In this document: in pieces, positions 37,089-46,231 of the stretch | Layout: the number at the start of each line of letters is the position of its first letter | Numbering within the stretch: position 1 is the stretch's first letter | Assembly: GCA_900316645.1 (NCBI GenBank) | Contig: ONDP01000001.1 | Coordinates: 124,001-188,000, forward strand | Source of the DNA: an uncultured Prevotellaceae bacterium | GTDB taxonomy: Bacteria > Bacteroidota > Bacteroidia > Bacteroidales > Bacteroidaceae | Reading direction: 5' to 3' | Length of the DNA: 64,000 bases | The notes under the pieces: model-generated | The model's database searches: none | Seen by the model: only the letters and a program-made list of their open reading frames with translations | Told to the model about the DNA's origin: nothing | Program-made: the position numbers and the translations under genes

Positions 37089-37230
37089 GATTTGCCGAAT
37101 CGTCCGACACCCGTGCTTTTTGCTTGCTTATTAGTATCAACTACCGATTTCTACAGTGTGAAAGTGAACTGAGTTACGATTCCTGTGACAGGAAATTAGA
37201 ATGAAAGAATGAAGAAATAAAAAGAGAGCC
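37089..37230. other. Intergenic stretch upstream of rho
   Basis: No convincing gene between the small hypothetical frame and the rho promoter. It contains a perfect short hairpin TTCCTG-TGA-CAGGAA (37180-37194) of unknown role. Confidence 0.5.
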
Positions 37231-37248
37231 AAAAAAAGTTAGATAAAG

Positions 37249-37280
37249 TTTGGCGAATCAGAAAATAATGCGTAACTTTG
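37249..37280 (+). promoter_or_regulatory. Promoter and long leader of rho
   Basis: TTTG (37249-37252), 20 bp, TAACTTTG (37273-37280), with AAAGTT at 37235-37240 and 37245-37250. The ATG is 127 nt downstream, leaving an unusually long leader with a hairpin (TGTTTC 37339-37344 / GAAACA 37352-37357), compatible with autoregulation. Confidence 0.75.
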
Positions 37281-37407
37281 CAAGCGAATTTAAAATTAGA
37301 CCCCAACAAAGGGCGAGATTCAGTTCTTCAAAACAAGGTGTTTCCGCTCGCGAAACATTTCCACCCAACTTTTCAAAATAGAAGTTAAACGAATACACAT
37401 TATTTAT

Positions 37408-39351
37408 ATGTATACAAAAAACGAATTAGAACAGATGGATATTCCCCAGTTGATGGAGATAGCCAACAGTCTCGGTGTTAAGGTGTCGCAGAACGACGAA
37501 CTGGAGACCGTGATTTATGCGATTCTCGACAAGGCTGCCGAGGATTCGGCTGCCAACGGGGGTGCCACCAAACGTAAAAGAACTAGGATTGCCAAGAAGG
37601 ATAACGCTAAGGTTTATACCGTGAACGGTGCCGAGGGCGAGAGCTTGGACCCTAAGGCTACAAAGTCTAAGAAGACGAAGCTGCCTTCGCTTGACGACTT
37701 GTTTGCTGAAGCTGACGCAAAGGCGAAGGAGGACGAGCAGAATGCGGCTAATGAGGCTGCTGCCGCCGAGGAAGAGGAGGTGAAACCTGCTCCCAAGAAG
37801 CGCGGACGTAAGTCGAAGAAGGAACTGGAGGAGATTGCTGCCCGTGAGGCTGCTGAAGCAGAGGCTCAAGCCAAGGCTGAAACGCAAGAGGCTGCCGAAG
37901 CCCCAGAGGCTGAGGAGGTGATTCCCGAGGCCAGCGGCGACACGTCGGCAGACATCGACCCGAAGGCTATTGAGGAACTGCAGGCCAAGATGGCACAACA
38001 GCAACCTGCAGCCAACCAAGGTGTGACTCCCGACGGTGTATGGGAGGGCGACCCAGGTGACGGAACAGATTTCATCACGGTGGTTGACTTGCCCATCGAG
38101 GACGGCGAGGCCATCCCTACCCTCGATATTTTCGATCGTCCGATGAACCAGGCTGCACAGACATCGAATATGGCCGACATGAATGCCTATGCACCCAGCA
38201 AGGCTTTCGGCGGCAATACGAAATACAACTTTGAGAACCTGATTGCCGGAAACGGTGTGCTGGAAATGCTGCAGGACGGATACGGCTTCCTGCGCTCAAG
38301 CGATTACAACTACCTGTCGTCGCCCGACGATATCTATGTGAGCCAGCAACAGGTGAAACGCTACGGACTGAAGACCGGCGACGTGGTGGATTGCATGGTG
38401 CGCCCACCACACGACAACGAGAAATACTTCGCCATGACTGAGGTGAAGAGCATCAACGGCAGACTGCCGCAGGAAGTGCGCGACCGCGTGAGCTTCGAAC
38501 ACCTCACCCCACTCTTCCCCGAAGAGAAATTCACACTCTGCGGCGACCCTGCCACTACGAATCCTTCGGTGCGCATCGTTGACCTGTTCTCGCCTATCGG
38601 TAAGGGACAGCGTGCGCTGATTGTGGCTCAGCCAAAGACGGGTAAGACCATCCTGATGAAGGATATTGCCAACGCCATTGCTGCCAACCATCCCGAGGCC
38701 TACATCATGATGCTGCTCATCGACGAGCGCCCTGAGGAGGTGACGGATATGGCACGCACGGTGAATGCCGAGGTGATAGCATCAACATTCGACGAACCTG
38801 CAGACCGCCACGTGAAGATAGCCGGTATCGTGCTGGAAAAGGCAAAGCGTATGGTGGAATGCGGACATGATGTCGTGATATTCCTCGACTCAATCACCCG
38901 ACTGGCCCGTGCCTATAACACCGTAGCTCCTGCCAGCGGTAAGGTGCTGACGGGTGGTGTGGATGCCAATGCCCTGCAGAAGCCTAAGCGCTTCTTCGGT
39001 GCAGCCCGTAACATTGAGGGAGGCGGTTCGCTGACTATCATTGCCACTGCCTTGACGGACACCGGTTCAAAGATGGACGAGGTGATATTCGAGGAATTCA
39101 AGGGTACGGGTAACTCAGAACTGCAACTCGACCGCATGCTGGCTAACAAGCGTGTTTATCCTGCTGTCAATCTGGTGCTGTCGTCAACACGTCGCGACGA
39201 CCTGCTGCAGGATCCTACCACACTGAACCGCATGTGGATTATCCGCAAGTTTATTGCCGAGATGAACCCCATCGAGGCTATGAACACCGTTCGCGACCGT
39301 CTGGTGCAGACGCGTTCGAACGAAGAATTTTTGCTGTCAATGAATGGTTAA
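37408..39351 (+). CDS. rho: Transcription termination factor Rho with long insert
   Basis: 647 aa RNA-dependent ATPase/translocase that ends transcription. The N-terminal helical Rho domain covers residues 1-45. An insert of about 200 residues (about 50-260) is rich in Ala, Glu, Lys and Gln and likely disordered. Then the RNA-binding cold-shock-like domain ([17 protein letters not shown]) and the RecA-like motor: Walker A AQPKTGKT, Walker [15 protein letters not shown]-loop/R-loop region [20 protein letters not shown]. The core is complete. Inserts of this kind are typical of Bacteroidetes Rho. Confidence 0.96.
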   Translation: MYTKNELEQMDIPQLMEIANSLGVKVSQNDELETVIYAILDKAAEDSAANGGATKRKRTRIAKKDNAKVYTVNGAEGESLDPKATKSKKTKLPSLDDLFAEADAKAKEDEQNAANEAAAAEEEEVKPAPKKRGRKSKKELEEIAAREAAEAEAQAKAETQEAAEAPEAEEVIPEASGDTSADIDPKAIEELQAKMAQQQPAANQGVTPDGVWEGDPGDGTDFITVVDLPIEDGEAIPTLDIFDRPMNQAAQTSNMADMNAYAPSKAFGGNTKYNFENLIAGNGVLEMLQDGYGFLRSSDYNYLSSPDDIYVSQQQVKRYGLKTGDVVDCMVRPPHDNEKYFAMTEVKSINGRLPQEVRDRVSFEHLTPLFPEEKFTLCGDPATTNPSVRIVDLFSPIGKGQRALIVAQPKTGKTILMKDIANAIAANHPEAYIMMLLIDERPEEVTDMARTVNAEVIASTFDEPADRHVKIAGIVLEKAKRMVECGHDVVIFLDSITRLARAYNTVAPASGKVLTGGVDANALQKPKRFFGAARNIEGGGSLTIIATALTDTGSKMDEVIFEEFKGTGNSELQLDRMLANKRVYPAVNLVLSSTRRDDLLQDPTTLNRMWIIRKFIAEMNPIEAMNTVRDRLVQTRSNEEFLLSMNG

Positions 39352-39371
39352 ACATACAAAACTAAATAGTA

Positions 39372-40652
39372 ATGGAAAGAGACAACACCATTTTTGAGCT
39401 CATTGAGAAAGAGCATCAACGTCAATTGAAAGGTATCGAACTGATTGCTTCGGAGAATTTCGTCAGCGATCAAGTAATGGAAGCTATGGGCAGCTATCTG
39501 ACCAACAAGTATGCCGAGGGTTATCCCGGTCATCGCTACTATGGCGGTTGCCAGGTAGTGGACGAAGTTGAGCAGCTGGCCATCGACCGCGTTTGCAAAC
39601 TGTTCGGTGCCGAGTATGCTAACGTGCAGCCACACTCTGGTGCACAGGCTAATGCTGCAGTGCTGCTGGCAGTGCTGAAGCCAGGCGACACCTTCATGGG
39701 TATGAACCTGGATCACGGTGGTCACCTGTCGCACGGTTCACTGGTAAACACCAGCGGTATTCTGTATAAGCCCGTAGGTTACAACTTGAACAAGGAGACG
39801 GGACGCGTTGACTATGACGAGATGGAGCGCCTGGCACTGGAGAACAAGCCAAAGCTGATTATCGGCGGCGGTTCTGCCTACAGCCGTGAGTGGGACTACA
39901 AGCGTATGCGTGAGATTGCCGACAAGGTGGGTGCACTGCTGATGATCGACATGGCTCACCCTGCAGGTCTGATTGCTGCAGGACTGCTGGACAATCCCGT
40001 AAAGTGGGCTCATATCGTGACTTCTACAACCCACAAGACACTGCGTGGTCCTCGTGGCGGTATCATTCTGTTGGGCAAGGACTTCGACAATCCTTGGGGA
40101 TACACCACTCCAAAGGGTGTTGTGAAGAAGATGTCGCAACTCATCAACTCAGCCGTATTCCCCGGACAGCAGGGCGGTCCGCTGGAGCACGTTATCGCTG
40201 CCAAGGCTGTTGCCTTCGGCGAGGCGCTGCAACCCGAGTTCAAGGAGTGGGCTAAGCAGGTGCAGAAGAATGCCAAGGTGCTGGCAGAGGAACTGATCAA
40301 GCGCGGATTCACCATCGTCAGCGGTGGTACCGACAACCACTCTATGCTGGTTGACCTGCGCTCGAAGTATCCTGAACTGACTGGTAAGGTGGCTGAGAAC
40401 GCTCTCGTTGCTGCCGACATCACAGTAAACAAGAACATGGTGCCATTCGACACTCGTTCGGCATTCCAGACAAGTGGTATCCGTCTGGGTACTCCTGCCA
40501 TCACCACACGTGGTGCGAAGGAAGACCTGATGGTGGAGATTGCTGCCCTCATCGAGGAAGTGCTCAACGCTCCTGAGGACGAGCAGGTAATTGCCAGCGT
40601 TCGTCAGCGCGTGAACGACCGCATGAAGGACTATCCACTGTTTGCGTATTAA
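39372..40652 (+). CDS. glyA: Serine hydroxymethyltransferase
   Basis: PLP enzyme interconverting serine and glycine while loading tetrahydrofolate with one-carbon units. 426 aa. PLP lysine Lys222 in [14 protein letters not shown]; also [35 protein letters not shown] and [12 protein letters not shown]. It starts 20 bp after rho and is probably partly cotranscribed. A structured RNA candidate with a T tract lies immediately downstream. Confidence 0.97.
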   Translation: MERDNTIFELIEKEHQRQLKGIELIASENFVSDQVMEAMGSYLTNKYAEGYPGHRYYGGCQVVDEVEQLAIDRVCKLFGAEYANVQPHSGAQANAAVLLAVLKPGDTFMGMNLDHGGHLSHGSLVNTSGILYKPVGYNLNKETGRVDYDEMERLALENKPKLIIGGGSAYSREWDYKRMREIADKVGALLMIDMAHPAGLIAAGLLDNPVKWAHIVTSTTHKTLRGPRGGIILLGKDFDNPWGYTTPKGVVKKMSQLINSAVFPGQQGGPLEHVIAAKAVAFGEALQPEFKEWAKQVQKNAKVLAEELIKRGFTIVSGGTDNHSMLVDLRSKYPELTGKVAENALVAADITVNKNMVPFDTRSAFQTSGIRLGTPAITTRGAKEDLMVEIAALIEEVLNAPEDEQVIASVRQRVNDRMKDYPLFAY

Positions 40653-40668
40653 CAGATAATTGAGAAAT

Positions 40669-40860
40669 AGGGGTCGTATCGATTCGATCGGGATACTCAT
40701 CAAATTACATTGAAAACTGAGTTGTTTCTTCTGCCAATGGCGGGCCACATCTCTCACAAGGAGAAGTTGTAAAACCGGTGGATTACAAAGGCTAAGAGCG
40801 CTCTTCATCTTATAACAAAGGAGTTTTCATCACATCCTCGGTACGATTCCCTTTTTTTTT
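40669..40860 (+). ncRNA. Structured RNA candidate (6S-like)
   Basis: No coding frame in the 240 bp between glyA and ribE. The sequence folds into a long rod: GGGGTCGTA (40670-40678) with TACGATTCC (40842-40850); GGAT (40691-40694) with ATCC (40834-40837); TGAAAACT (40711-40718) with AGTTTTCA (40822-40829); TTGTT (40722-40726) with AACAA (40814-40818). Nine T follow (40852-40860), like an intrinsic terminator. Length (about 185 nt), rod shape with internal loops and closing helix fit 6S RNA. No good promoter box was found directly upstream, so processing from the glyA message is possible. Family assignment is inference. Confidence 0.5.
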
Positions 40861-40893
40861 ATTGAGAATTGAGAATTGATAATTGAGAATTAG
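40861..40893. repeat. 7-bp periodic array before ribE
   Basis: ATTGAGA ATTGAGA ATTGATA ATTGAGA ATTAG. Stop triplets begin at 40863, 40870, 40877, 40884 and 40891, exactly every 7 nt, ending 1 nt before the ribE ATG. Confidence 0.75.
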
Positions 40894-40894
40894 C

Positions 40895-41503
40895 ATGTTT
40901 TCCGGTATTATTGAGGAATTTGCCACTGTAGTAGGCATCAGGAAGGACAGGGAGAATATTGACTTCACCCTGAAGTGTTCGTTTGTGGACGAACTGGGTA
41001 TCGACCAGAGCGTGGCTCACAACGGTGTTTGTCTGACTGTGGTCAGCATAGAGGACGGCACATACACCGTCACGGCGATGAAGGAAACACTGGACCGTTC
41101 GAATCTGGGACTGCTGAAGGTGGGCGACAAGGTGAATGTGGAGCGCTCGATGATGATGAACGGACGATTGGACGGACACATCGTACAGGGCCATGTGGAC
41201 GAGACGGCACGATGCATTGCTGTGGAGGATGCCGACGGTTCGACGTACTTCACTTTCGAATACCAGGAGAACAAGGAAATGGCCTTGAACGGATATTTTA
41301 CCGTTGATAAGGGTTCTGTAACGGTTAACGGCGTGTCGCTGACCGTTTGCAATCCCACGAAGAACACTTTCCAGGTGGCTATCATCCCCTACACTTTTGA
41401 ACACACAAATTTCTGTGATATCAAAGTGGGCAGTGTGGTCAATTTGGAGTTCGATATCATAGGAAAATACATAGCGAGACTGGTGCAAATATCAAAGAAT
41501 TGA
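40895..41503 (+). CDS. ribE: Riboflavin synthase, alpha chain
   Basis: Final step of riboflavin synthesis: dismutation of two 6,7-dimethyl-8-ribityllumazines. 202 aa. Two tandem lumazine-binding barrels: the first opens with the family signature MFSGIIEE and has HNGVCLTV, the second has VNGVSLTV, plus the substrate loop GHIVQGHVD. The start is the ATG right after the heptamer array, the one giving the canonical N-terminus. No FMN riboswitch is recognisable upstream. Confidence 0.95.
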   Translation: MFSGIIEEFATVVGIRKDRENIDFTLKCSFVDELGIDQSVAHNGVCLTVVSIEDGTYTVTAMKETLDRSNLGLLKVGDKVNVERSMMMNGRLDGHIVQGHVDETARCIAVEDADGSTYFTFEYQENKEMALNGYFTVDKGSVTVNGVSLTVCNPTKNTFQVAIIPYTFEHTNFCDIKVGSVVNLEFDIIGKYIARLVQISKN

Positions 41504-41555
41504 TTTTTTTTCGAAAAAAAATGCCGAGAAATTTTCGTTTCCCACTGAAAATCAG

Positions 41556-41563
41556 TATCTTTG
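41556..41563 (+). promoter_or_regulatory. -7 box of the HU gene
   Basis: TATCTTTG, 57 nt before the ATG; a TTTTC sits at the -33 position. Confidence 0.55.
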
Positions 41564-41620
41564 CAGTCCGAAAAAGAAAATAAGTTACAAGATAAACAAT
41601 TTAAAGAGTTAATAATCAAG

Positions 41621-41896
41621 ATGACAAAGGCAGATATTATCAACAAGATTGTTGAGGACACAGGTCTTGCAAAAAAGGACGTAGCTGTCACTGTTGAAGC
41701 TTTTATGGAAGAGATACGCCATAGTATGGCTGTGGAGAAAGAGAATGTATATTTGCGTGGTTTCGGCACTTTCACTGTCAAGCATCGCGCTAAGAAGACA
41801 GCCCGCAATATTTCCAAGAATACCACATTGGTGATTGACGCTCACGATTTCCCCGCTTTCAAGCCAGCCAAGAGTTTCATAGAAAAGATGAAATAA
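41621..41896 (+). CDS. HU-family nucleoid protein
   Basis: Dimeric histone-like DNA-binding and bending protein. 91 aa, standard size. Typical MTKADIINKI start, then RGFGTFTVKHRAKKTARN, the DNA-contacting arm region, then DAHDFPAFKPAKSF. The arm lacks the NPxTG-like spacing of E. coli HU (here RNISKNTTLVIDA), as in several Bacteroidetes paralogues. Followed after 29 bp by a tiny basic protein gene. Confidence 0.92.
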   Translation: MTKADIINKIVEDTGLAKKDVAVTVEAFMEEIRHSMAVEKENVYLRGFGTFTVKHRAKKTARNISKNTTLVIDAHDFPAFKPAKSFIEKMK

Positions 41897-41925
41897 ACAT
41901 TAAACAATTTAAATATATTTAGATT

Positions 41926-42015
41926 ATGCCAAACGGAAAGAAAAAGAAGGGCCACAAGATGGCTACTCACAAGCGCAAGAAGAGACTGCGCAAGAATCGT
42001 CACAAGAGCAAGTAA
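41926..42015 (+). CDS. Tiny basic protein, AURKAIP1/COX24-type
   Basis: 29 aa (MPNGKKKKGHKMATHKRKKR...), almost entirely Lys, Arg and His, with the HKMATHKRKKRLRKN core characteristic of the AURKAIP1/COX24 family, which contains the mitochondrial small-subunit protein mS38. In Bacteroidetes the gene is highly conserved and is thought to encode a ribosome-bound peptide. Cotranscription with HU is likely. Too short for most gene callers, but the family match is convincing. Confidence 0.88.
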   Translation: MPNGKKKKGHKMATHKRKKRLRKNRHKSK

Positions 42016-42118
42016 ATACTTGTTCATTATGAAGTAAAGAAATGAAAGGAGTGTACCAATAGATCTTTAACAAGAAAAGTTGGTGCACCCTTTCCGTAAA
42101 GAATCGAATCTACAAATC

Positions 42119-43696
42119 ATGACAAGTGAAGTAATCATTGACGTCCAGCCGAAAGAGATTTCGATAGCGCTGCTCGAAGACAAGGAACTGGTGGAATACC
42201 AGAACGAGAAACGAGAGGCGTCGTTCTCTGTAGGCAACATCTATCTGGGCAAAGTCAAGAAACTGATGCCCGGATTGAACGCATGTTTCGTGGATGTGGG
42301 ATCGGAACGCGATGCTTTCTTACACTATCTTGACTTGGGGACTCAATTCAGCTCTTATGAGAAGTACCTGAAACAGGTACAGAGTGACAGGAAGAAGCTT
42401 TTCCCTATTTCCAAAGCTTCAAGAATGCCCGACCTTCCCAAAGAAGGAAGTGTCCAGACCACGCTCAAGCAGGGACAGGAAATCATGGTGCAGGTGGTGA
42501 AAGAACCCATCTCGACCAAAGGACCACGACTGACATGTGAACTGAGTTTCGCTGGCAGATATATGGTGCTGATCCCTTTCCAGGACAAGGTTTCCGTTTC
42601 CTCGAAGATTAAGAAAAGCGAAGAACGTACACGTCTGAAACAACTCGTACAAAGCATCAAACCTAAGAACTTCGGAGTGATTGTCAGAACATCTGCCGAA
42701 GGAAAGCGTGTGGCTGAGCTTGATGCTGAAATGAAAGTTTTACTGAAACGCTGGGATGATGCCATCGCAAAAGTGCAGAAGTCGACAACGACACCGGTGC
42801 TGGCTTTCGAAGAGACAGGAAGAGCCGTTGCCTTGTTGCGCGACCTCTTCGACCCCACCTATGACGGCATCTACGTCAACGATGCAGACATCTTCCAGCA
42901 AGTGAAGGACTACGTCGGTCTCATTGCACCGGAGAAGCAGGAGATCGTCAAGCAATACACAGGCAATGTACCCATCTTCGACAATTTCAATGTCACCAAA
43001 CAACTGAAGTCGTCGTTCGGACGGACCGTGAACTACAAACGTGGCGCCTATCTGATTATACAGCATACGGAAGCCATGCATGTAGTGGACGTGAACAGCG
43101 GTAACCGTACCCGGGCTGAGAACGGACAGGAGGCGAACGCACTGGAAGTGAATCTGGGAGCAGCCGACGAGCTGGCTCGCCAGTTGCGTCTGCGTGACAT
43201 GGGAGGAATCATCGTGGTTGACTTCATCGACATGAACCTTGCAGAAGACCGCCAATTGCTTTACGAGCGGATGTGCAAGAACATGCAGAAGGATCGTGCA
43301 CGCCATAACATCCTTCCTCTGAGTAAGTTCGGACTGATGCAGATTACCCGTCAGCGCGTGCGTCCGGCAATGGACGTCAATGTGGAGGAAACATGTCCCA
43401 CATGTTTCGGTAAGGGAAAAATCAAATCGTCAATCCTGTTTACTGATCAGTTAGAGAGCAAAATTGACCGCCTCGTCAATAAGATAGGCATCAAGTGTTT
43501 CTCACTACACGTACATCCTTATGTCGCAGCCTATATCAACCAAGGCATCGTATCGCTGAAACGACGCTGGCAGATGAAATACGGCTGGGGAATCAGAATC
43601 GTTCCTTCGCAGAAACTGGCTTTCCTACAGTATGAGTTCTACGATAAGAACCGCCAGTTTATCGATATGCAGGAGGAAATAGAGACGAACGAATAG
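42119..43696 (+). CDS. rng: Ribonuclease G/E family endoribonuclease
   Basis: Single-strand-specific endoribonuclease for rRNA 5' maturation and mRNA decay. 525 aa, RNase G size without the RNase E scaffold tail. An S1-like domain with the usual insert sits near residues 38-140 (VGNIYLGKVKKLMPGLNACFVDVG). The catalytic DNase I-like part has MHVVDVNSGN and GGIIVVDFIDM, with the metal Asp residues. The zinc-link motif CPTC follows (CPTCFGKG). ATG 42119 gives the usual MTSEVIIDV start; an in-frame TTG at 42080 is unlikely. Confidence 0.94.
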   Translation: MTSEVIIDVQPKEISIALLEDKELVEYQNEKREASFSVGNIYLGKVKKLMPGLNACFVDVGSERDAFLHYLDLGTQFSSYEKYLKQVQSDRKKLFPISKASRMPDLPKEGSVQTTLKQGQEIMVQVVKEPISTKGPRLTCELSFAGRYMVLIPFQDKVSVSSKIKKSEERTRLKQLVQSIKPKNFGVIVRTSAEGKRVAELDAEMKVLLKRWDDAIAKVQKSTTTPVLAFEETGRAVALLRDLFDPTYDGIYVNDADIFQQVKDYVGLIAPEKQEIVKQYTGNVPIFDNFNVTKQLKSSFGRTVNYKRGAYLIIQHTEAMHVVDVNSGNRTRAENGQEANALEVNLGAADELARQLRLRDMGGIIVVDFIDMNLAEDRQLLYERMCKNMQKDRARHNILPLSKFGLMQITRQRVRPAMDVNVEETCPTCFGKGKIKSSILFTDQLESKIDRLVNKIGIKCFSLHVHPYVAAYINQGIVSLKRRWQMKYGWGIRIVPSQKLAFLQYEFYDKNRQFIDMQEEIETNE

Positions 43697-43724
43697 TGTT
43701 GTCGGACTAAAAACCGTTATAGCC

Positions 43725-44903
43725 ATGCTGACACTGAAGGTGTTGTTTTGGATAAGCCTGATACTCGTGTTCTACACCTATCTGGGCTACGGCATGTTGC
43801 TCTGGCTGCTGGTGAGTATCAAAAGACTCGTTTACGGCAAGCCGAAGAAGCAGGAACTGCCTACGGGCGACGAACTGCCTGAGGTTACACTCATGATATG
43901 TGCCTACAACGAACAGGACATCGTTGAATCCAAAATGGAAAACACCCATCAGATTGACTACCCGAAACTGAAGGTGGTGTGGGTGACTGACGGTTCGAAC
44001 GACCAGACAAACGACTATTTAGCTAAATACCACGATGTTGAGGTGATATACTCGCCTGAACGTCGTGGTAAAACTGCGGCACTCAATCATGGCCTCGCGC
44101 TGGTAAAAAGCGAACTGGTGGTGATGACTGATGCCAACACCATGTTGAACCCAGAGTCAATACAGGAAATCGTGCGTTGCTTCATGGATCCGAAAGTGGC
44201 TTGTGTAGCTGGCGAAAAACGCGTTGCAGCACGCCATGAGGGACAAGCTGCCGCTGAGAGTGAAGGACTCTACTGGAAATACGAGAGCACGCTGAAGCGA
44301 TGGGACGGAGAACTGTATTCGGCTATGGGAGCAGCAGGCGAACTGTGCGCCATTCGCCGTTCACTCTATGAACCAATGCCTGAGAATGCCCTGCTCGACG
44401 ACTTCGTGATGTCGCTGAGGATGGTTGACAAAGGCTATAAAATTGCTTACACATCAGAAGCGTATGCAATGGAATACGGATCAGCCAACCTGGAAGAGGA
44501 ATCAAAGCGTAAACGCAGAATAGCAGCAGGAGGTCTGCAGAGCATCTGGTGGTTGCGCAGCATGTTGAATCCGCTGCACCAACCGGTGGTTGCCTTCCAG
44601 TTTATTTCACATCGTGTGCTCCGTTGGAGCATCACACCTATTGCCCTGCTGTTGCTGATACCCCTGAATGTGCTGTTGGTATTTCTGAAGGCTGGTGCCG
44701 TCTATAACTGGATTTGGGTGCTCCAGATTCTGTTTTATATTGCTGCCTTCCTGGGCTATCTGCTCGAAAGGAAAGGCAAGAAGAACAAATTCCTGTATAT
44801 CCCCTACTACTTCCTGTTTATGAACCTGAATGTGTTTAAAGGTATGGCTTACTTGAAGAGTCACAAAAGCAGCGGAGCATGGGAAAAAGCAAAAAGAGGG
44901 TAA
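43725..44903 (+). CDS. Membrane glycosyltransferase, GT2 family
   Basis: 392 aa. One N-terminal helix (about 5-30), a cytoplasmic GT-A domain (about 50-275) and three to four C-terminal helices. GT2 motifs: CAYNEQD, TDGSND, VVMTDANTM (DxD-like), LLDDFVMS (catalytic Asp) and RKRRIAAGG in place of QxxRW. The layout resembles processive synthases such as BcsA or IcaA, which polymerise and extrude polysaccharide. Sugar and product unknown; no partner polysaccharide genes adjoin. A hairpin (44911-44932) follows the stop. Confidence 0.88.
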   Translation: MLTLKVLFWISLILVFYTYLGYGMLLWLLVSIKRLVYGKPKKQELPTGDELPEVTLMICAYNEQDIVESKMENTHQIDYPKLKVVWVTDGSNDQTNDYLAKYHDVEVIYSPERRGKTAALNHGLALVKSELVVMTDANTMLNPESIQEIVRCFMDPKVACVAGEKRVAARHEGQAAAESEGLYWKYESTLKRWDGELYSAMGAAGELCAIRRSLYEPMPENALLDDFVMSLRMVDKGYKIAYTSEAYAMEYGSANLEEESKRKRRIAAGGLQSIWWLRSMLNPLHQPVVAFQFISHRVLRWSITPIALLLLIPLNVLLVFLKAGAVYNWIWVLQILFYIAAFLGYLLERKGKKNKFLYIPYYFLFMNLNVFKGMAYLKSHKSSGAWEKAKRG

Positions 44904-44910
44904 AAAATCT

Positions 44911-44932
44911 TTAAATTCCTTGGAGGATTTAA
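44911..44932. terminator. AT-rich hairpin after the GT2 gene
   Basis: TTAAATTC (44911-44918) / GGATTTAA (44925-44932), one T-G pair, 6-nt loop. It overlaps the -33 box of the next promoter, so it may be regulatory instead. Confidence 0.4.
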
Positions 44933-44950
44933 AAATATTTTATACTTTTG
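44919..44950 (+). promoter_or_regulatory. Promoter of the hybrid kinase gene
   Basis: CTTG (44919-44922), 20 bp, TACTTTTG (44943-44950), 22 nt before the ATG. Confidence 0.65.
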
Positions 44951-44972
44951 CAAAATCATATAGTGTTTTCAA

Positions 44973-46226
44973 ATGACTGATTTTGAAAGGGAGACTTTAT
45001 TGCAGAAGATTGCCGAGGCTAACATGAGGCTTGATGCCGCAAACAAGCAATTGTTTGAGGCTAAGGCTAAATTGGATGAATATGAAGCTAAAGCGCATGA
45101 GGCTGAGCAGGCCAGCAAGATGAAAACACTCTTCTTGGCCAACATGAGCCATGAAATACGAACCCCTCTGAACGCTATTGAAGGCTTTTCGAGAGTGATG
45201 TGTGAAACAGACTCTCAGGAAGAGCGCTCAAAATATATGGAAATCATCGAGAGCAACAATGCCCGACTGTTGACGCTCATCAACGAGATTCTCGACCTGT
45301 CGAGGGTGGAATCCGGTGAGGTTGCCATCAAGAAGACGATGACTGATTTGAACGAGATATGCAAGAGCTTGCAGAATACATTTAAGTTCAGATGTCCGGA
45401 AGCCGTACAGATGGTATGGAACAAGCCTAACATGGTGGTAACTCTCAACACTGACGCCAACCGACTGATGCAGGTGTTCTCGAATTTAATCAGCAATGCA
45501 TTGAAGCATACCTCGAAAGGTAGCATCACATACGGTTATCGTTTGATATCAGACGGACAGGAAGTGGAATTCTTTGTTTCCGATACCGGCTCAGGTATTG
45601 CACCTGAGGATATGGAACACATCTTCAAGACCTATGTTTCAAAAGATGCCGAAACTATGAAGAACGGCTACGGACTGGGATTGCCACTGAGTAAGATTAT
45701 CGTTGAGAAACTGGGTGGTAATATCAGTGTATCGTCAACATTGGGCGAAGGTTCTACATTCCGCTTTGTACTGCCATTCGAAGGTACTATCGGCGGCGTT
45801 TCACGGAATTCACGTGTCACCACGAACTCACGCACTATCCGCGTCAGCACCCGTACCGACGTTCAGAACGCACCACTCATTCTGGTAGCTGAAGACGAGG
45901 ACAATAACTTCGAGTTGGTAAAGGTGGTACTGTCGAAGCGCTACAGACTGATTCGTGCACACAACGGTATCGAGGCAGTCACATTATGCGAAGATGAACA
46001 TCCAAACTTAATCCTGATGGATATCCGTATGCCGGATATGAACGGACTGGATGCTACACGTATCATTAAGGAGGTCAATCGTAACATACCTATCATAGCA
46101 CTGAGTGCCTATGCTTTCGACGAGAACATCAAGGAAGCCAAAGAGGCAGGATGTGACGATTTCATGGCAAAGCCTTTCCGAGTAGAAGATTTGCTGGATA
46201 GGATTCAGAAATTCTTGAATAAATAA
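44973..46226 (+). CDS. Soluble hybrid histidine kinase / response regulator
   Basis: 417 aa, no membrane segment and no sensory domain. Residues 1-50 form a coiled coil (heptad Ala/Leu/Glu/Lys). HisKA has phospho-acceptor His60 in NMSHEIRTPL. The ATPase domain has NALKHTSKG (N box), DTGSGI (G1) and GYGLGLPLS (G2). A C-terminal receiver has the acidic pair in VAEDEDN, phospho-acceptor Asp350 in LMDIRMPDMNG, and Lys in FMAKPF. There is no output domain, so it probably passes phosphate on through a phosphorelay or senses via partners of the coiled coil. The EEP gene starts 5 bp after its stop. Confidence 0.92.
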   Translation: MTDFERETLLQKIAEANMRLDAANKQLFEAKAKLDEYEAKAHEAEQASKMKTLFLANMSHEIRTPLNAIEGFSRVMCETDSQEERSKYMEIIESNNARLLTLINEILDLSRVESGEVAIKKTMTDLNEICKSLQNTFKFRCPEAVQMVWNKPNMVVTLNTDANRLMQVFSNLISNALKHTSKGSITYGYRLISDGQEVEFFVSDTGSGIAPEDMEHIFKTYVSKDAETMKNGYGLGLPLSKIIVEKLGGNISVSSTLGEGSTFRFVLPFEGTIGGVSRNSRVTTNSRTIRVSTRTDVQNAPLILVAEDEDNNFELVKVVLSKRYRLIRAHNGIEAVTLCEDEHPNLILMDIRMPDMNGLDATRIIKEVNRNIPIIALSAYAFDENIKEAKEAGCDDFMAKPFRVEDLLDRIQKFLNK

Positions 46227-46231
46227 ATCAT

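Noticed and set aside
36844..37140. 98-codon minus-strand frame near tRNA-Lys
   Set aside because: Gly/Arg/Asp-rich, unnatural composition; the overlapping 76-codon frame looks much more like protein.
40653..40894. FMN riboswitch before ribE
   Set aside because: I could not find the conserved FMN-element blocks; the helices form a closed rod with its own T tract before ribE, better explained as an independent RNA.
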